This document shows positions 1-10,415 of a stretch of 64,000 nt of DNA, in pieces. This DNA comes from Elephas maximus indicus (taxonomy: Eukaryota > Chordata > Mammalia > Proboscidea > Elephantidae), in the NCBI RefSeq assembly GCF_024166365.1, contig NC_064820.1, positions 86,008,001-86,072,000 of the forward strand. Reading direction: 5' to 3'. Under the pieces are notes generated by a model. That model did no database searches and was not told where the DNA came from. It was given only the letters and a program-made list of their open reading frames with translations. The position numbers were made by a program, and so were the translations under genes. The first letter of the stretch is position 1, and each line of letters begins with the position of its first letter.

Positions 1-44
1 ATAACTCACGTGTTTGGTGCTTGAAGGACAAGCGTCGGCTACCC

Positions 45-298
45 AGAATGTTGTTGTTGTTAGCTGCCATCGAACAGAAGAAAACACTGCCAGGCCTTTC
101 TTCCTAGTCCATCTCAAGTCTGGAAGCTCTGCTGAAACCTGTTTAGCATCCTTAGCAACATGCAAGCCTCCAATGACAGATGAGTGGTGGTTACACTTGA
201 GGTGGTGGCTGTGCGTGAGGTGCACTGGTCAGCAATTGAGCCTGGGTCCCCCGCATGGAAGGTGAGAGTTCTGTCACTGAGCCACTACTGTCCCCTCC
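45..298 (-). mobile_element. Composite SINE: tRNA-Gly-like head plus RTE-like body and tail
   Basis: Read on the minus strand, about 292 to 221 resembles a tRNA-Gly gene: an A-box-like TGGCTCAGTGA, a CTCACCTTCCATGCGGG anticodon arm (tRNA-Gly has CTCGCCTGCCACGCGGG) and a decayed B box GGCTCAATTGC. It continues into a body shared with the 5' end of the RTE copies elsewhere in the window (AAACCTG, GCAGAGCTTCCAGACT, GGAAGAAAGGCC). It ends in the RTE-type tail CTAACAACAACAAC, seen on the plus strand as GTTGTTGTTGTTAG at about 50. Short flanks CCAGAA may be a target-site duplication. The tRNA part is a degraded promoter, not a working tRNA gene. Confidence 0.65.
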
Positions 299-3222
299 AG
301 AACACTGAGGTGAAACATCATACTTCCTAAAGACATCAGATACACGGGAGGGTTTTATTAGCTCTAAGTAATCCAGCCTAGTATTTTGTATTTCATATTT
401 TGTAAATGAGGTGCTCCCTTTGAGAAAAGAAAACACTGGAAATGAGAAAAGGATAATCTTTTTAGATTTTAGGTAGTAGGGGGTGCCGGGGAGGTGGGGA
501 GGAGAACCTGACTTTACTAATTAAGTATCAAGAGAAGATGGAAGTAGATATATGCAGGAGATGGTAACGTTGTATCCTTTAGAAACAGCCTGGGGTTCTT
601 ACTACGCCTGTATTATTAAATGTACTAGTTTCTACATCTATAAGCCATCAAAACGACAATTTCCCAAACAATGTCAGGCCAAGAAAAGGATCTTGGTAAT
701 ATCTTGGATTTGTCTGACAGTCCTTCTCTAAGGGCCTGGTGTCAAGACATTCCTGAAGTGTTAGAAACCATAGTGAAAAGCATTGCGGAAGCTCATGCAA
801 CACGTTCAAATTCTACTAACCACACAAAGTTTGCTGAAAGAAAAAAAAAGAAAAGAAAAGAAAACCTTCTGTGTCTGAAAGATAAGCCATGAGTTAGAGA
901 TTTTGACACAAAGCTGTAGATTAGGTTCTACACTTGTAGCGTCAGCTCTCCCTCCAGCCCCCCATCCCATCCCAATGTTAACGGCTTTGCACAACTCAGA
1001 TGAAATTTCTTCTCCATTCCTCCTTCCCTGCTCCCCTCCCTTCCTTATTTCCTTTTTCTTTCATTTTAGAATTATTTGAATAGCGTCTCCCTTTATAATA
1101 GTAACTAGGGTTTCCAGATAGGGCAGTTCATTGCTATTTTTTCTCTTAACTTGCCTGAAAAGGTAAGAAATGCTTTGATACCCTCAAAAAGCAGCTTAAA
1201 ATGACCCTCCTGGGAAAGAATCTATGAAAATGCAAGAGGCAAAAACAATGAATTCACAGAAGAGCTAGTTCTCACCCGCTCGGAACCTGGTCTCTTCTGC
1301 CAACCTGTTTGATCAGCTGGAGAAAAAGCACCCTCATTTACATAGCCTCCTGGCCCTTTGTGTTTCAAGGTGGCACCATTCCAGCAGCGCAGTTTGCCTG
1401 TGAATGAAGGAGGCTAAAGGCCCCAAAATGCCCATCTCTCACAGCTTTGCAGAATAATCTAATATTTGCAAATACTGGTGCCCTCTTTAACAACCCAATG
1501 AACAAATATTAAACTGATTTAGATTTTCATGAATAATTTGTGTGTCAACTACATATAAACTCTAGTACTGGGGGCTGCAGGGACAAGGGACAAAGCTCCT
1601 GTGTTTGAGAAGCAGATAGTCTGGTGAGAAGAAGCGCCTAAGCATTAAATTCTAATCCTCATAGACCCAGAACACTGGGTGCACAGGCAATGTCTTTATA
1701 TCTTCTCAATCACCTAAATATAGTGTTGAACACTTAAAGAGGTGATCAATAAATAGTCCTTGAAGTGCATTTCCATAATTAGTACCCACAAAGATCACCA
1801 GCCAAATTTCAGAGAAAACCAAGAGCTCCTTTGTCTCGCTGAGGTGGGGATAAGAGTGAGGACAGGATTATGTATGGCCACTCCACTTACAGGGTAGGAA
1901 ATGATGTTAGATAGAAGTTGAGATGAATAGTTTGTGCAGTTGAAATCAAAATTCATTTGAGTGGACAGAAAGGATAAGTCTGCACTGAAATTAGCCTCAA
2001 CACCACAGACACATTGCATATTGTGGGAAAGAATCTTTCACATCTAAAAAAACTCAAGCGGTGTGAAGGTTCAAATACTCATTGCAAAATTGAATAGGTA
2101 CTGAATTCACATGCTTAATGGTTTCTGCCCAGAAGTGGAGCTCACTAACTAACTAAACAGATGTTAAGTTGCCTTCCGTTCTCAGAGCTGAGACTGAACC
2201 ACAGGGAAGGAAATAAAAGGCCTCCTGAGGCAATCACCATCTTGTCTGCATCTAGAATCTGGATCAAAACGCTGTTCATATTTACTCATTGTCTCTATCC
2301 TTGTATCTTCTCTAAGGAACAATGCAAGCTCCCAGCTGGGTTAGACTTAAATTAGCCCAGCACTGTCCTTTAGATATTTAAAAATATGTAAAGGGAAATG
2401 ACCACTGTTCTCCCACTGTAATTTCAAAAGGACAATTTCTCAGTTACATCATTTTTAATAGTGAAAGATTTTGTTTTAAAGGTAAAATGGAAAAAAAAAA
2501 ACACTCAGTAGCTCAGTGAAGCAGAATTAAAATATTCTCTAAAAACAGCACTTAGAAAACAGACAGAACCTCAGGGCTATCGATTTATGAACACAGAACC
2601 AGTGGTACGAGACAGGTGTATTGTTACAGATTTACAGCCCAGAAAGGCCATTTATTATTTTTTACTTTTAGCAATAAGCACTCACGGCAAACCGTTTTTA
2701 TGATAAGTGATTAAGGGGAATAATAAAAAAATGTGTATAGCGAATGAAGTCCCGGCACTCCCTGGGAATCTCACTAACTTTCTTTCGCAGCATCTTGGTA
2801 CATGATTTCTTTTCCGCTTAGGTTTCATAGCAGGGATCTTGGCTTTCTAGCCGTACCTCTGCGATTTGTTAATCAAATGAGTTCCAGTCCCAGGAAGGGA
2901 ATCAGGTGAGCACTCTCTGACAGCGTGGCCTCGGGACGGATTCTGCCCCCGGCGGCAGTCTCCTTCGTTGGAATATTTTCCCCAAGTTTAAAACTCTGTG
3001 CTTGGAATTTAGTTTCTTTTATCTTCATCTTGTGAAATCGCAAGCGTTGAGGTGGGACTGACATCACCTGATGCCTTCGGGGGAACAGAGGAGTTGCTGT
3101 CATTAACCTTCACCGTCGTACAGGGTGGTAAACCGTGGTACACACCAAGTACACGCGGAAAAGCCCACCTTGCTGGTTATGCAAAGCCACCTTGTGACTC
3201 CACCCACTGCCATGGAAACTCA
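299..3222. other. 5' flank of RASGRF2, mostly unique non-coding
   Basis: AT-rich sequence without a recognisable gene. It has short homopurine and polypyrimidine stretches (about 1010-1065) and an A run near 2490. No exon, RNA gene or young transposon was recognised, apart from the small ORF at 671, which is listed separately. Confidence 0.5.
671..892 (+). other. Small ORF of unknown status ending in an A-rich stretch
   Basis: A 73-codon frame starts at ATG 671. Its first 55 residues have a normal soluble-protein composition (starts MSGQEKDLGNILDLSDS; contains SLRAWCQDIPEVLETIVKSI). It then runs into an A-rich stretch (about 838-862) that reads as lysines. A coding-looking segment followed by an A-rich tract could be the end of a processed retrocopy, or a chance frame. 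I do not recognise the protein. No splice sites or upstream extension of the frame were seen. Confidence 0.2.
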
Positions 3223-3905
3223 CTTGCGGATGAGTGCGAGTGTGCGGATGTGGGGCCTGAGTGCGAGTGTGAGTCTGTGTGCGTGGGTCTGGGAAAGTGT
3301 GAGTTTGCCTGTGAATGCGTATTTGCATGTGTGCGAGTGCTTGTGTTTGTGTCTTCTTGAGTGAATGAGTGCATTCGTCTGTGTGTATGTATATATGTGT
3401 GCATGTGTGTTTGTGTATAATTTTTTGCCAGTGTGTGTGTATGACTGTAAGCGTATGAATATATTTGTGAATGAGCATGTATTTGTGTGTGAACATCTGT
3501 GTGTGTCGTATGTGTGCACGTGAGTATGAGTTTGTATGGCTGTGTGTATGAGGCATATGTTGTGTGTGTATGAGTGTTTTCGGATGAGCATATGTATGTC
3601 TGCGTCGTATTTGTAGTTGTCTGTGTCTAAGTTTGTATTTGCCAGTGGGCATGTCAGTATGTATTTTTGTGTCAGTGTGTGCATTCAGTGTGTAGTTTGT
3701 GCGTGTAAGTGTGTAGTTGTGTGAATGTATTTGTGTGTACGAGTGTGTTTGTTATGTATTTGTGTGTGTGAATGGGTATTTTTCTGTGTATGAGCGTGCA
3801 TTGTATTCGTGACTATTTGTGTGAGTGTGCGCGTTGTGTGCAAGTGTGTATTTGCGTGCGTGTGAGTGTGCATTTGTCTGTGTGTGTGTGTGCGCGTTGT
3901 GTGGG
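3223..3905. repeat. Degenerate TG-rich repeat, about 680 bp
   Basis: Variants of GTGTGTGAGTGTG, GTGTATG and GTGAATGTG repeat with interruptions up to the edge of the CpG island. Alternating purine-pyrimidine steps dominate, so Z-DNA formation is plausible. The long minus-strand frames here are His/Thr/Tyr-rich translations of CA repeats and are not genes. The tract lies about 0.6-1.3 kb upstream of the RASGRF2 start codon. Confidence 0.9.
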
Positions 3906-4007
3906 AGAGCGCGTGTGGCCGCCTGTGTGCTGTCGCCGCGCTCCCCCGCCTCGCTGCGATCGGCCGCATCCCCGCGCGGGAGCAGAAGCGGCGGCAGGGG
4001 CCTCAGC

Positions 4008-4013
4008 GGGCGG
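4008..4013 (+). promoter_or_regulatory. GC box (Sp1-type)
   Basis: GGGCGG inside the CpG island, about 510 bp upstream of the start codon. This is a common core in GC-rich promoters; use as an Sp-family site is inferred. Confidence 0.4.
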
Positions 4014-4080
4014 AACGAGGGACGCGCTACCGGGGCGAGCGGGCTGCACCGCGCCTGCTGCTGCCGCGCCGACTTTGCCC

Positions 4081-4087
4081 TTTAAAT
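4081..4087 (+). promoter_or_regulatory. TATA-like element
   Basis: TTTAAAT is an isolated AT-rich heptamer within GC-rich sequence. If it works as a TATA-like element, transcription would begin near 4110 and leave a 5' UTR of about 415 nt. This is inference from motif and position only. Confidence 0.25.
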
Positions 4088-4117
4088 CGGTCTCCAAGCC
4101 GATTACAGCTGATCTCC

Positions 4118-4127
4118 CACGTGACGT
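4118..4127 (+). promoter_or_regulatory. Overlapping E-box and CRE half-site
   Basis: CACGTGACGT combines a CACGTG E-box (USF/MYC-type) with a TGACGT CRE half-site (CREB/ATF-type) sharing two bases. It sits in the proximal CpG island. Activity-dependent control through CREB would suit a neuronal calcium-responsive exchange factor, but that is inference. Confidence 0.4.
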
Positions 4128-4467
4128 TTTACCTTCTGTCTCCCCGAGCGATTTGCCCGAGGACAGTCCTCCTCTGGCTGCCGCAGGGGCTCGGCTCCCG
4201 CAACTTTGGGCGAAGCGGTGGCCGGCCCGGGGGACCTCGCGGGGCTACTCTCCACCCCGGCGGCGGGGGCTCCGGGGGCTTCCCTTAGCCCTGAGAGCGG
4301 TGGCCCCGGCCTAGAACGTGCGGGGGCCCCAGCCAGGCGCCCCTTGGGCCCAAGGGGCGCCGAGCCCCGGAGGCCCGCCGAGTGCCCTGAGCGCTGCGTG
4401 GTGAAAGGGGGCGCCCTTTCGCTAGCCGCGAACCCAGCGGACGCACCTTCGGGGGAGCGGGCCGCCT

Positions 4468-4488
4468 ATGCCGGCCAGGCAGGGGTGA
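4468..4488 (+). promoter_or_regulatory. Short upstream ORF in the presumed RASGRF2 5' UTR
   Basis: ATG at 4468 opens a frame of six codons (MPARQG) and stops at TGA 4486-4488, 37 nt before the RASGRF2 start codon. Its start context is weaker than that of the main ATG. If transcription starts upstream, it could lower or condition translation. Confidence 0.4.
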
Positions 4489-4525
4489 GGCGGGAGGCTG
4501 CCCGAGCGCCCCCCGCGCGCTCACC

Positions 4526-4813
4526 ATGCAGAAGAGTGTGCGGTACAACGAGGGGCACGCCCTGTACCTGGCCTTCCTGGCGCGTAAGGAGGGCACCAAG
4601 CGCGGCTTCCTGAGCAAGAAGGCGGCTGAGGCGAGCCGCTGGCACGAGAAATGGTTCGCCCTCTACCAGAATGTGCTCTTCTACTTCGAGGGCGAGCAGA
4701 GCGGCCGCCCGGCGGGCATGTACCTCCTGGAGGGCTGCAGCTGCGAGCGGGCGCCCGCGCCGCCCAGGATGGGCGCTGGGCCGGCCGGCGCCCGGGACGC
4801 GCTGGACAAGCAG
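4526..4813 (+). CDS. RASGRF2: RASGRF2 first coding exon (partial gene)
   Basis: The exon encodes residues 1-96 of Ras-specific guanine nucleotide-releasing factor 2, a calcium/calmodulin-regulated exchange factor acting on Ras and Rac at membranes, mainly in neurons. The start [20 protein letters not shown] is as I recall human RASGRF2 and clearly differs from RASGRF1, which starts MQKGIRLNDGH. The first part of the N-terminal PH domain is visible: RGFLSKK at 26-32, W39, WFALYQ at 43-48, LFYFEGE at 51-57 and [12 protein letters not shown] at 66-77. The exon ends after LDKQ at a codon boundary, so the PH domain continues in exon 2, outside what I can recognise here. IQ, DH, second PH, REM and CDC25 domains are in later exons. 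The ATG has A at -3. The frame is open with no damage. The Ala/Pro/Gly-rich linker at 76-92 appears to vary among mammals. Confidence 0.95.
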
Positions 4814-4819
4814 GTACCG
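4814..4819 (+). other. Splice donor of RASGRF2 exon 1
   Basis: CAG followed by GTACCG. The exon-side match is good, but +4 and +5 are C and C instead of A and G, so the donor is weak by consensus. It coincides exactly with the end of homology to RASGRF2 (after the LDKQ codons). Confidence 0.8.
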
Positions 4820-7224
4820 CGCCCTCCCCTTTCCCGGTCTCCCTGCCTCTGGCCGCGACACTCCCTTGCTGTTATAACCCTGGGGACCTGGGGAGGGGGG
4901 CTCCACAAAGCACCGGGACCACACTCCGAGATCCTAGGTTCCCCTGCGGAGTCAGTGTCGAGACATTTCCACGCTCTCCCTAGCTCCATCCAGAGGCTCT
5001 CCCATCTCCATCTCCTCACCGCCTTCCACTTTCGTGTGTGGGGCTGGAATAGGGGCTCGGCTTTGTTGCTTTCTCGACCCTGAGAGCGATCGGGTCGTTT
5101 CAGTCTCACTACTTGCTTCTCTAGACCTTGCTCGGAAGGATTTTTGTGTGGTGACGTGTGTTGACACCTGTTGGGTTTAGCTTGGCGAGAGGAGCTAACT
5201 TATTTGGAAAAGTTTGGTTTCTCCTTTACCCGGCTGGCGTGTGTGGGTTTCTTTCCTGCCGATGTTTGACCGCTGAATGTGCAGGGAGCCGACTGGGCTC
5301 CTCTGTACGAAGACCGACAGGCACTTTCTGTCGGTCATTTCCAATCAGTCCTCGTGGTTTATGTCAGTTTACCTTGGTAACATTTGGCTTGCTGGGTCTA
5401 CTTATGAAGATAAATGTGTACCTATATCTCTCAGGGTTAAGATTTGGTAGCCACATTCTTGCTGTGTTTAAAAATGTGGGCATTTTTAAGACCTGTGTAC
5501 TTCTAAATGAATGCTTTGAAATGAATGCGACCCTTTTATTGAGGGGCACACTTTTATTAGTGCTCCCTGCGGGACTCTAGGTTTAGTAATTCTCCCCACC
5601 TCCAATTCCGGTGAAATGCGAAATTTGTATTTTTTCAATCCCCATTTGGTTATTAAATTTAAAGCAGACTAATTTTACGCTCCCACATGTTCTCACTTAG
5701 CTTCTACATCTCCACCTTGAAAAAAAGAGGCTGATTGTCTTTGCTGGTGCATAAAAATATTTCGCAGCTGAATTTTCCGTGCATGTCAGACCAAACAGCA
5801 TCTACTGCAAACCGCTGGGGATGGCGGTGGGAGGCGCTAGTAAGTGAACGACGAACAAGATGGGTTTACACCCCTTGGGGGCTCATAAAACGACAGGTAA
5901 AATTGAGAGGAGTTAAAACTAGAGCCAATAAAAGTTTGATTTTTTTTCCCACTTTGGTTTCACTATTAACTGTTAACAGACTTAACTGATTAAACAATGC
6001 TTATAAATCTGAAGAAAAAAAAAAGTCCTTTGGGTTTTGAGAGCACGTGGAAGATATTGAAAACCCAATTTACAACTTTGTAAATACGGGTACTGGAAAT
6101 ATTAGCGTCCATTTCAAGTCCTGTATGTTAGAATTTAAATTGGGAAAAGGAGAAAGGGGGAGAAAGGGTTTTGAGGAAACAGGTAGAGATATTTCCAGGG
6201 TCTCAGCTTTTTTTTTTTTTTAATTGGTGGAATTATTTTTTATTTTTTGAGGTATGTGTTTCAAGGCTCCACAGGAGCCAAAGCAGTTCTTTAGGTGGTA
6301 TTATATGTCTAAAATAAAATAAAATAAAAAACCACCTAATATGTATCATTGACTTAATTCCAAACTATTTTTATTTGTTCTACTTTTATTTGTATAATGG
6401 TATAACTATTTCTTTGTCTTCCTTTTCCTTCCTTCCTTCTGGGCTTGGGAGTTGTTACTTAGCTTACCAGTTACAGTTTATATGGTTGTCTTATCTGTTA
6501 ACATTATATAAAACCAACATTTTTCTGCTTGGAAAATATCTTGATTCGCACCTTCAGGACAGTTTTCTTTAAGCCATACTTTGATAACAAAATGCAACTT
6601 GGAAGTAGTTTTACTTTCATGCCCCTTTCTAATGGAAACCTAAGCAGGTCATCTTATGGAAATTTTTTTCCTCTGCCTTCTTTCTTAATTCTGTAAGTTT
6701 CCTTATTTTCCTGTGTTAATCATGTAAGTTGTGACTATTTCTCAATCATTTTTATACATCTCTAAGAGATTGGAAATTAGAAACTTTGGTGTTTGTAGAG
6801 AAGTAAGCATCACAAATTGGACAAGGAGCTGTGTTGAGAAATCTCTCAATTTCTGTCTCATTAGACACGCTTCTGTGACTTGGGCTGGCTCAGAGGACTG
6901 ATCCTTTTCTCTGACATTATCTGTCTGGGTGGGTCTGAAGAGTTAAGAAGGAACTGTGAAGGTATGAAACAAGGGAGAAACAATCTTCCTTATGTCTATA
7001 GTTTATGTGGATGGTTCCCTTTCAGTCAGTTTGTGTTGCAGATACACTCCAATCATCTCAAGCACAGAGATGCTGTAGAATAGCAAAACTGTCCAGGGCT
7101 GAGGGCAGGGACCATCTCAAGGCCTGTTTCTCTCTGTGTGCTTCCAGAGCTTTCCGCGTAGACACCTCCGTCAACCACATAAATAAAATTGAAGACTAGG
7201 GCATGACATAGGATAAAACATGAT
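4820..7224. other. Intronic sequence without recognised elements
   Basis: Starts GC-rich at the island edge and becomes AT-rich after about 5100. Contains short A/T runs (6003, 6210, 6310) and a small CCTT-rich patch at about 6420. No transposon, exon or RNA gene is recognisable. Confidence 0.5.
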
Positions 7225-7345
7225 TTACAGAGGCAGAGTGGTTCTCCAGCCAGTTGGTGTGACTTCAGACAAATCTCTTAACGTTTTCAACTTCTGTTCC
7301 CTAATTGTAAAAATTAAGGGTTTAGATAAGGTAATTTCTAGGTTT
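7225..7345 (+). mobile_element. MIR fragment
   Basis: Resembles the MIR 5' half: tGTGACTTCAGACAAATC, CTTAACGTTTTCAACTTCTG and TTAAGGGTTTAGATAAGG match the 'TGTGACCTTGGGCAAGTCACTTAACC ... TCAGTTTCC' layout with heavy decay. Confidence 0.5.
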
Positions 7346-7884
7346 CCTTCCAATTATGTCATCTTCTGCTTCCAAGGTAAGTAGACTGTGTGAACTTTTT
7401 GCTGTGTAGAGGATATGAAAACATTTCATGAGATTGAAAGATTACCAGTCTCTGTAATAAATACTGTATTTGAGAAACTAAAGACAAGCGGGAAGTTGAA
7501 GTAGACGTTCTGGTAAATCAGGTCAATAGCTCACAAACCTGTAGTAACCCTCACTGCCTTAGATTCTTACCGTTCACCCTGGAGGACTACAACCTTGACA
7601 GTTGTAGCAGTTGATGTAACGCCTGCTATAAAACGCCTGTGATCATTCTTGTGAGTTTGTTCTTGCAAGTCTATCATTCTACCTCTACTTCACAGAATTT
7701 AAAAATTCAAATTAATTGTGTTTCTAAATAAATTAAAGGAGTAAAAGCCCATAGATTTGCTTGATCTAAATAATTCAAAGTACATTGGTTGACAGAGAAA
7801 TACATTATTTTGTTTTTAGCAGTTTAACTGTCTCACATTGTTTTCAGTTAAACAGAAAAAAAGAAAGGTATTTTTCATTTTCAA

Positions 7885-8016
7885 TTCTGACTCTTAGCAA
7901 CCGTACAGGACAGAGTAGAGCTGCCCCATAGGGTGTCCAGGGAGCAGCTGGTGGATTCCAACTGCCAAACTTTTGGTTAGCAGCCATAGCCCTTAATAAC
8001 TGTGCCACTGAAACTC
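7885..8016 (-). mobile_element. AfroSINE, minus
   Basis: Contains the minus-strand signature: GACTCTTAGCAACC, AGGACAGAGTAGAGCTGCCC, CAGCTGGTGGATTCCAACTG and CTTTTGGTTAGCAGCC. It lacks the first bases of the 3' tail and is diverged at the 5' end (GTGCCACTGAAACTCC). Confidence 0.8.
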
Positions 8017-8047
8017 CAAATATGTGTGTGTGTGTGTATGTATATAC

Positions 8048-8101
<54 letters not shown>
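8017..8101. repeat. TG/TA microsatellite
   Basis: (TG)n grades into a mixed TATG segment and then about 20 uninterrupted TA units. It separates two minus-strand SINEs; the TA tract is probably length-variable between individuals. Confidence 0.95.
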
Positions 8102-8103
<2 letters not shown>

Positions 8104-8106
<3 letters not shown>

Positions 8107-8275
8107 CCAAAAAACCAAACCCACTGCCATCAAGTTGATTCTGACTCACAGCGACCCTATAGGACAGAGTGGAACTGTCCCGTAGTGTTTCCAAGGAGCG
8201 CCTGGTGGATTTGAACTGCCGGCCTTTTGGTTAGCAGCCGGCCTCTTAACCACTTGTGCCACCAGGGTTTCTCAT
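8104..8275 (-). mobile_element. AfroSINE, minus, inserted in TA repeat
   Basis: Full-length copy from AAACCAAAAAACCAAACCCA to CCACCAGGGTTTC. TA-rich sequence flanks both sides (TATATA at 8090 and CATATATATGGG at 8273), consistent with target duplication inside the microsatellite. Confidence 0.9.
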
Positions 8276-8299
8276 ATATATGGGAATAGGCTTGACAGC

Positions 8300-8735
8300 T
8301 ATGGAGATATATATATATAAAATATTATTCAGCCATAAAAAGGAATGAAATTTTAATACATGCTACAACATGGATGAATCTTGAAAACATTGTTAAGTAA
8401 CAGAAGCCAGACACAAAAGGACAAATATTGTCAGATTTTACTTATATGAAATATCTAGAATAGGCAAATTCATGGAAACAGAAAGTAAATTAGAGGTTAT
8501 GGTGGGGGTAGGTGGCTTGGGGGGAGGTAGAACTGGGGAGTTACTGCTTCATGGGTGCAGTTTCAGTTTGGGATGAAAAATGTTTGGAAATAGATGGCGA
8601 TGCTGGCTGTAAAACACTGTGAATGTAATTAATGCCACTGAATTGTATACTTAGAAATAGTTAAAACGGAAAATTTTATGATGGACTGCAATGGGTTTTT
8701 TTTACCACAATAAACAAATAAGAAACCTTAAAAGG
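8300..8735 (+). mobile_element. L1 3' end, old
   Basis: Matches the decayed C-terminal ORF2 and 3' UTR of an L1: TATTATTCAGCCATAAAAAG, CATGGATGAATCTTGAAAAC, ACTTATATGAAATATCTAGA, then TTGTATACTTAGAAATAGTT. It is 5'-truncated and disabled. Confidence 0.8.
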
Positions 8736-10406
8736 CAGTTGCGATTCTTGAGAAATACAATTACAGACAATTATATTTTTAAAGAAAAATGGAATTTATT
8801 TTTATACAAACAATTTCAGTAACATTCCTTTACTTCAGGGGGAGACCTTTAAAAATATTTGCACTTTTGTTGAAAGTGCAAATACCCCGCTTAGTCTGGT
8901 CTATCTAAATAGTTTCTCTCACCTTCCAGCAGTAGAGACATATAGGAACAAAGCTACCTTGGTTCTTATTTTCCTTCTGAGATTAAGAATCTTATCCCCT
9001 TTGATTACAGTTGTTTGGGGAAAATATCTCCTTAGTTCTGGAGGCTTAAAGTAGTAAATACTTGTCGTATTTGTGCAGAATTAAACATATCTAGTTAATT
9101 TTAAAGAGATTTAAGATTATTAGTCACCTTGTCACCTCATTCCTAGCCAGTCATGTTAACCTTTTTTACTTGATCACAAGCAGAGGATTTTCATGGTTTT
9201 ATTGAATTAGGCAGAGCTTCATGTAAGCCCTGAAATATTTGGGAGAGGGTAGAGAGTACAGATGGTAGAGTCTCATACCAGTTCATGTTGTTTAATTGTT
9301 ATATAACAACCACCTCAGTATTTTCAACCTTTGGTTATTGAACACAAATAGAAGGAAAATGGAATGAAAATATTTGCTAAATCTTATAAAAAGTTTTAAA
9401 GTATAATTTTGGGAACAAATGATTTGTTACTTGAACTTTGGAATCATTCTTCCATCTAAAATTTAATGAAGAAAAAATATCTCATGACAAAATCTAGTTA
9501 TTTTAATTTTGGCTACAGTAAATCTTACTATTTAGAGTATTATACTTATTAAGAATTCAACAGAGAAAAATCCATCTTTGATGTGACAGATGTACATAAA
9601 AATGTATTTTTATTGTGACAAGTATCTTTCTGTAGGTTTTAATAAGTGACAGCTAAATGCACTACTAAATGGTGGAAAATATTTGCAGTGTGATAAAATA
9701 TTTTTTGTTAACTTCTTTTGGGAATTAAAAAAAAAAAAAAGGTATTTTCCTTTCACTGCCTGAAAGTAAATCCTAAAGCCTACCAAATATGTTTGGTTTT
9801 ACCAAGAAAGTGTTAATAGTTCATCCAAATAGTTGTTGGCTATTGCTGTCTGTTTTATGCAGGTTGTGTTACCATACGTTGATTTTGTCCACATTTAACA
9901 ATACTTCTGAAGTATGCATGCTACAGTCAATATGATTTTAATATTATAGAATAGAAAAATTTAGCCTTTGTTTTACAGTGAGCTAAGTCAGAATGACAAA
10001 CAGTATGACTTATTCAGGTCTTAAATCTGAATTTTCACAATTTTAAAGTGGCTCTGTGTTTTTGTGCCTGTTCCTTTGTTTTAGAAAAAAAGGGATACAT
10101 GTGTGTATGTGTGTGTCTTTAATAAGTTATGTTTGTTACTTCCTACCATTTAATAGTAAGCATTTGTTTTGCAGTTATGTATGCTGGGGTTTGTAGTTTT
10201 TTATTTGTGTCATTTACTTTCTAAAATGTGAGGTTAAATCCATTATGTCTATAATTTGTGGAGCTTTGTTCTTCAGGACTAAGGATGTGTAATGATTCTG
10301 TTAAACTAAGCATACCATAAATTCATCTCTGGAATTAGTTTACATTAATCAAAACTTAATAATTTTTTATTTAATAATAAAATGAAATAAGAAGTAATAT
10401 TTGTCA
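8736..10406. other. AT-rich intronic sequence, nothing recognised
   Basis: Long AT-rich sequence with A and T homopolymers (for example 9727). No coding frame above 60 codons and no repeat family I could name. Confidence 0.5.
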
Positions 10407-10415
10407 AGTATCAAA

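Larger units (their letters stand above)
3890..4870 (+). promoter_or_regulatory. RASGRF2: CpG island promoter of RASGRF2
   Basis: GC content and CpG density jump sharply at about 3890 and drop again after about 4870, while sequence on both sides is AT-rich and CpG-poor. The island spans the proximal promoter, the presumed 5' UTR and the first coding exon. It holds a GC box (4008), an AT-rich TTTAAAT (4081) and an overlapping E-box and CRE half-site (4118). The transcription start cannot be fixed from sequence alone. Confidence 0.85.

Noticed and set aside
221-292. A functional tRNA-Gly gene on the minus strand
   Set aside because: The B box and acceptor stem are decayed and it is fused to SINE sequence, so it is a SINE head rather than a tRNA gene.
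3223-3905. CRISPR-like or satellite array
   Set aside because: No fixed-length repeat with unique spacers; it is an imperfect TG-rich simple repeat in a mammalian genome.
3110-3969. Long His/Thr-rich minus-strand reading frames up to 180 codons
   Set aside because: They are translations of a CA/TG repeat; composition follows the dinucleotide repeat and no domain is present.
3772-4617. Overlapping plus and minus frames of 85-180 codons in the CpG island
   Set aside because: GC-rich DNA has few stop codons. Only the frame starting at 4526 shows protein homology (RASGRF2), and the others are Arg/Ala/Pro-rich shadows.
4814-5083. Extension of the RASGRF2 frame to a stop at 5083
   Set aside because: Homology ends precisely at CAG before GTACCG at 4814; the further 89 codons are intron read-through.
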